8,362 nt of DNA from Anaerolineaceae bacterium (GTDB taxonomy: Bacteria > Chloroflexota > Anaerolineae > Anaerolineales > Anaerolineaceae): positions 6,992-15,353 of the forward strand of contig DMDF01000003.1 in the NCBI GenBank assembly GCA_003446605.1, written 5' to 3'. This document shows, in pieces, positions 7,334 through 8,362 of this stretch. The notes beneath the pieces were generated by a model that was not told the DNA's origin, made no database searches, and saw only the letters and a program-made list of their open reading frames with translations. The translations under genes were made by a program, and so were the position numbers. Numbering within the stretch: the first letter of the stretch is position 1; every line of letters starts with the position of its first letter.

Positions 7334-7355
7334 TATATGCGGATAAACGAATATA
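7334..7355. promoter_or_regulatory. candidate ArsR operator palindrome
   Basis: The inverted repeat TATATgCG (7334-7341) and CGaATATA (7348-7355) has 8-nt arms, one mismatched pair and a 6-nt spacer GATAAA. Size, AT content and placement resemble ArsR-family operators. It sits between the predicted -10 and the ribosome binding site of the regulator gene and overlaps the -10, so a bound dimer would block transcription. No binding evidence is available. Confidence 0.5.
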
Positions 7356-7380
7356 TATTACCACATAATTTTTTCTACAA
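7350..7380 (-). promoter_or_regulatory. predicted promoter of the arsR-sulfur fusion operon
   Basis: On the minus strand, TTGTAG (7375-7380) is separated by 17 nt from TATATA (7352-7357). A nearby alternative -10 is TATATT (7350-7355). Spacing and placement about 30 nt before the ATG fit a sigma-70-type promoter, though the region is AT-rich enough for chance matches. Confidence 0.5.
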
Positions 7381-7457
7381 AGAGTTCACATATTTCTCTA
7401 GCCTTTGTGAGTGATTTTTATATAAATTCTATTTTGCATTGATTATTCAAGAACAAC

Positions 7458-8021
7458 TTAAAAGATTTTTATTTCCCCTATTTCCTTTGTTCCATGCAGA
7501 GGATTCTTCACGCCTGCTTTTTCGTTCTCGCAATATACCCAGTAAATAGGCTTCTTCGATGATTTCGCGGCGGCTACTACCTCTCCAGTTCCGCCATCCT
7601 CATGGTTGAATTCTCCATTCCAGATGGCGATCAAACAATCACAATGATCCACAAGATAATTTCCCAATTGTCGATAAGCAGCATTGCGATTCTCAACGGG
7701 AGGGAGATCGATCACTTCTGAAACTTGCGTTATCATTACCCGAAATCGTTCCCTCCCCCTATCCGAAATAAAATCCGTCAAGTAATCCTCTCTTGGCATT
7801 GGCAACGGTACGATTATTTTAATTTTCGGTAGCTCCGCTGCAATGGCAGCAACCAATTGATCACCCCCTTCTGCCAGAGCTGAAAGCAAATAGATCGTCT
7901 TTTCCGTATGGTCGTTAACCATTTTCGTCACCAAAGATCGTACTCTTTTCACAATCTGCTCATCAGTAGAAATGTAGCGATGACCGCTTACTGCTATACG
8001 AAATTCGCTGGTTGATTTCAC
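7458..8021 (-). CDS. SLOG/Rossmann-like conserved protein of unknown function
   Basis: 187 residues from the preferred GTG start; the frame is also open to an ATG at 8042, giving 194 residues. There is no signal peptide or membrane segment. The pattern is a nucleotide-binding Rossmann fold of the DprA/LOG (SLOG) type. A first strand and loop FRIAVSGHR (7-15) is followed by YLLSALAEGGDQLVAAIA (44-61), a strand IKIIVPLPMPREDY (67-80), DHCDCLIAIWNG (125-136) and then a GGTGE loop (143-147) comparable to the PGGxGT-E loop of LOG proteins. Proteins with a GHR start, an S-LAEG-D segment and a late GGT-E loop are widespread, usually unannotated. SLOG domains often bind or process nucleotides or NAD-like ligands and recur in defence and stress loci. 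Any such role here is inference. It lies downstream of an unidentified minus-strand gene and 137 nt upstream of arsR. Confidence 0.75.
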   Translation of the reverse strand: MKSTSEFRIAVSGHRYISTDEQIVKRVRSLVTKMVNDHTEKTIYLLSALAEGGDQLVAAIAAELPKIKIIVPLPMPREDYLTDFISDRGRERFRVMITQVSEVIDLPPVENRNAAYRQLGNYLVDHCDCLIAIWNGEFNHEDGGTGEVVAAAKSSKKPIYWVYCENEKAGVKNPLHGTKEIGEIKIF

Positions 8022-8030
8022 AGTTGGGTT

Positions 8031-8036
8031 CTCCTC
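8031..8036 (-). promoter_or_regulatory. ribosome binding site favouring the GTG start at 8021
   Basis: GAGGAG on the minus strand lies 9 nt before the GTG codon at 8019-8021, the same geometry as the other genes here. The ATG at 8040-8042 has only weak purine sequence upstream and would encode this site within its first codons. The seven residues between the two starts lie outside the recognisable fold. Confidence 0.6.
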
Positions 8037-8047
8037 GACCATTCTAC

Positions 8048-8077
8048 TATGTATTAAACAATACTTTTCCTGTACAA
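8048..8077 (-). promoter_or_regulatory. possible promoter for the SLOG-like gene
   Basis: On the minus strand, TTGTAC (8072-8077), an 18-nt spacer and TACATA (8048-8053) form a plausible sigma-70-type promoter. Transcription would begin near 8041, which agrees with translation from the GTG at 8021. The perfect inverted repeat GTATT-AAAC-AATAC (8051-8064) overlaps the -10 and could be an operator. The support is weak. Confidence 0.35.
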
Positions 8078-8118
8078 TAAATTTTGATTCACTTTCGGAA
8101 GAAATTCAAATGGTTTTT

Positions 8119-8362
8119 TTAGGATGGATTATGAAAAAGAACATCTTCGTACTTAGCGATCAAATTGTCCACTGGAATTTCGTCCCAACCTCCCATGGGA
8201 AAAATATTTTCATGGAGATGTGGGGAGAGCACAGTACAGCCCATTTCATCGAGACCATCAATGCAGCCTTCCAGCCAATAGATGCTGCGATTGAAATGGT
8301 CCCCCAACCCGTCTCGCCTTCCTCTGAAAAATGCGAGGAGATCACACCCTGCGACCCTTCCT
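8119..8362 (-). CDS. unrecognised protein, C-terminal part only
   Basis: The frame is open from the window edge (the 5' end of the gene lies beyond 8362) to a TAA at 8119-8121, giving 80 visible residues with no need for an internal start. The peptide looks like real, soluble, folded protein: DLLAFF, then GLGDHFNRSIYWLEG, DEMGCTVLSPHLHENIF, GGWDEIPVD and an amphipathic LIAKYEDVLF end. It contains three histidines, two tryptophans and three cysteines. I do not recognise the family. It is on the same strand as the SLOG-like gene, 97 nt upstream of its GTG start, so the two could be expressed together, though a candidate promoter lies between them. A plus-strand frame from 8131 is also open to the edge. 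The minus strand is preferred for its protein-like composition and for agreement with its neighbours. Confidence 0.6.
   Translation of the reverse strand, partial: GRVAGCDLLAFFRGRRDGLGDHFNRSIYWLEGCIDGLDEMGCTVLSPHLHENIFPMGGWDEIPVDNLIAKYEDVLFHNPS

Noticed and set aside
8078..8118. Possible terminator after the partial minus-strand gene (outer TTTGA/TCAAA with inner TTTC/GAAA pairing)
   Set aside because: The stem is interrupted and weak and is not followed by a proper T tract, so it is not called.
8131..8362. Plus-strand frame open from ATG 8131 to the window edge, with an AGGA-like site upstream
   Set aside because: It is exactly antisense to the codons of the minus-strand partial gene. Its product has a less protein-like composition (Pro/Ser/Glu-rich end), and the minus frame agrees in strand with the neighbouring genes. 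It remains possible and could be settled by extending the sequence.

Overview
The window looks like ordinary chromosomal sequence from a moderately AT-rich bacterium. It is densely coding, has strong AAGGAG-type ribosome binding sites, and shows convergent gene blocks separated by bidirectional terminators. The gene set is a BmpA/NupPQ-type nucleoside transporter, a DEAD-box helicase with a DbpA-like tail, and a CoA-disulfide-reductase/rhodanese/TusA/DsrE fusion behind an ArsR regulator. It suggests a low-GC Chloroflexota (Anaerolineae-like) genome, or failing that an anaerobic Firmicute. This placement is inference from gene style, not from a marker gene. No rRNA, tRNA, CRISPR array, transposase or phage gene was seen.

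Layout: (1) 1-1315, plus strand: the end of one ABC permease and a complete second permease, overlapping by 8 nt, probably the membrane part of a nucleoside importer. (2) 1375-2322, minus strand: a GNAT acetyltransferase followed by cytidine deaminase (cdd), converging on the transporter and sharing a hairpin terminator with it. Nucleoside uptake and cytidine deamination make functional neighbours. (3) 2323-2817: a 495-nt gap. Its second half looks like a structured leader for the helicase, with a hairpin, an intrinsic-terminator-like stem with a T7 tract, and two further hairpins before the ribosome binding site. (4) 2818-4428, plus strand: a DEAD-box RNA helicase. (5) 4473-4504: a strong bidirectional terminator. 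(6) 4509-7320, minus strand: an arsR-like regulator and an 816-residue four-module sulfur-handling fusion form a two-gene operon. A palindrome overlaps the predicted promoter and suggests self-repression. (7) 7458-8362, minus strand: a small SLOG/Rossmann-like protein of unknown function, and the C-terminal end of an unrecognised protein that runs off the window.

The most interesting items are the single-chain persulfide-relay fusion with its own regulator, the terminator inside the helicase leader, and the SLOG-like protein beside an unidentified partial gene. No wholly new multi-gene system can be demonstrated from this window alone.
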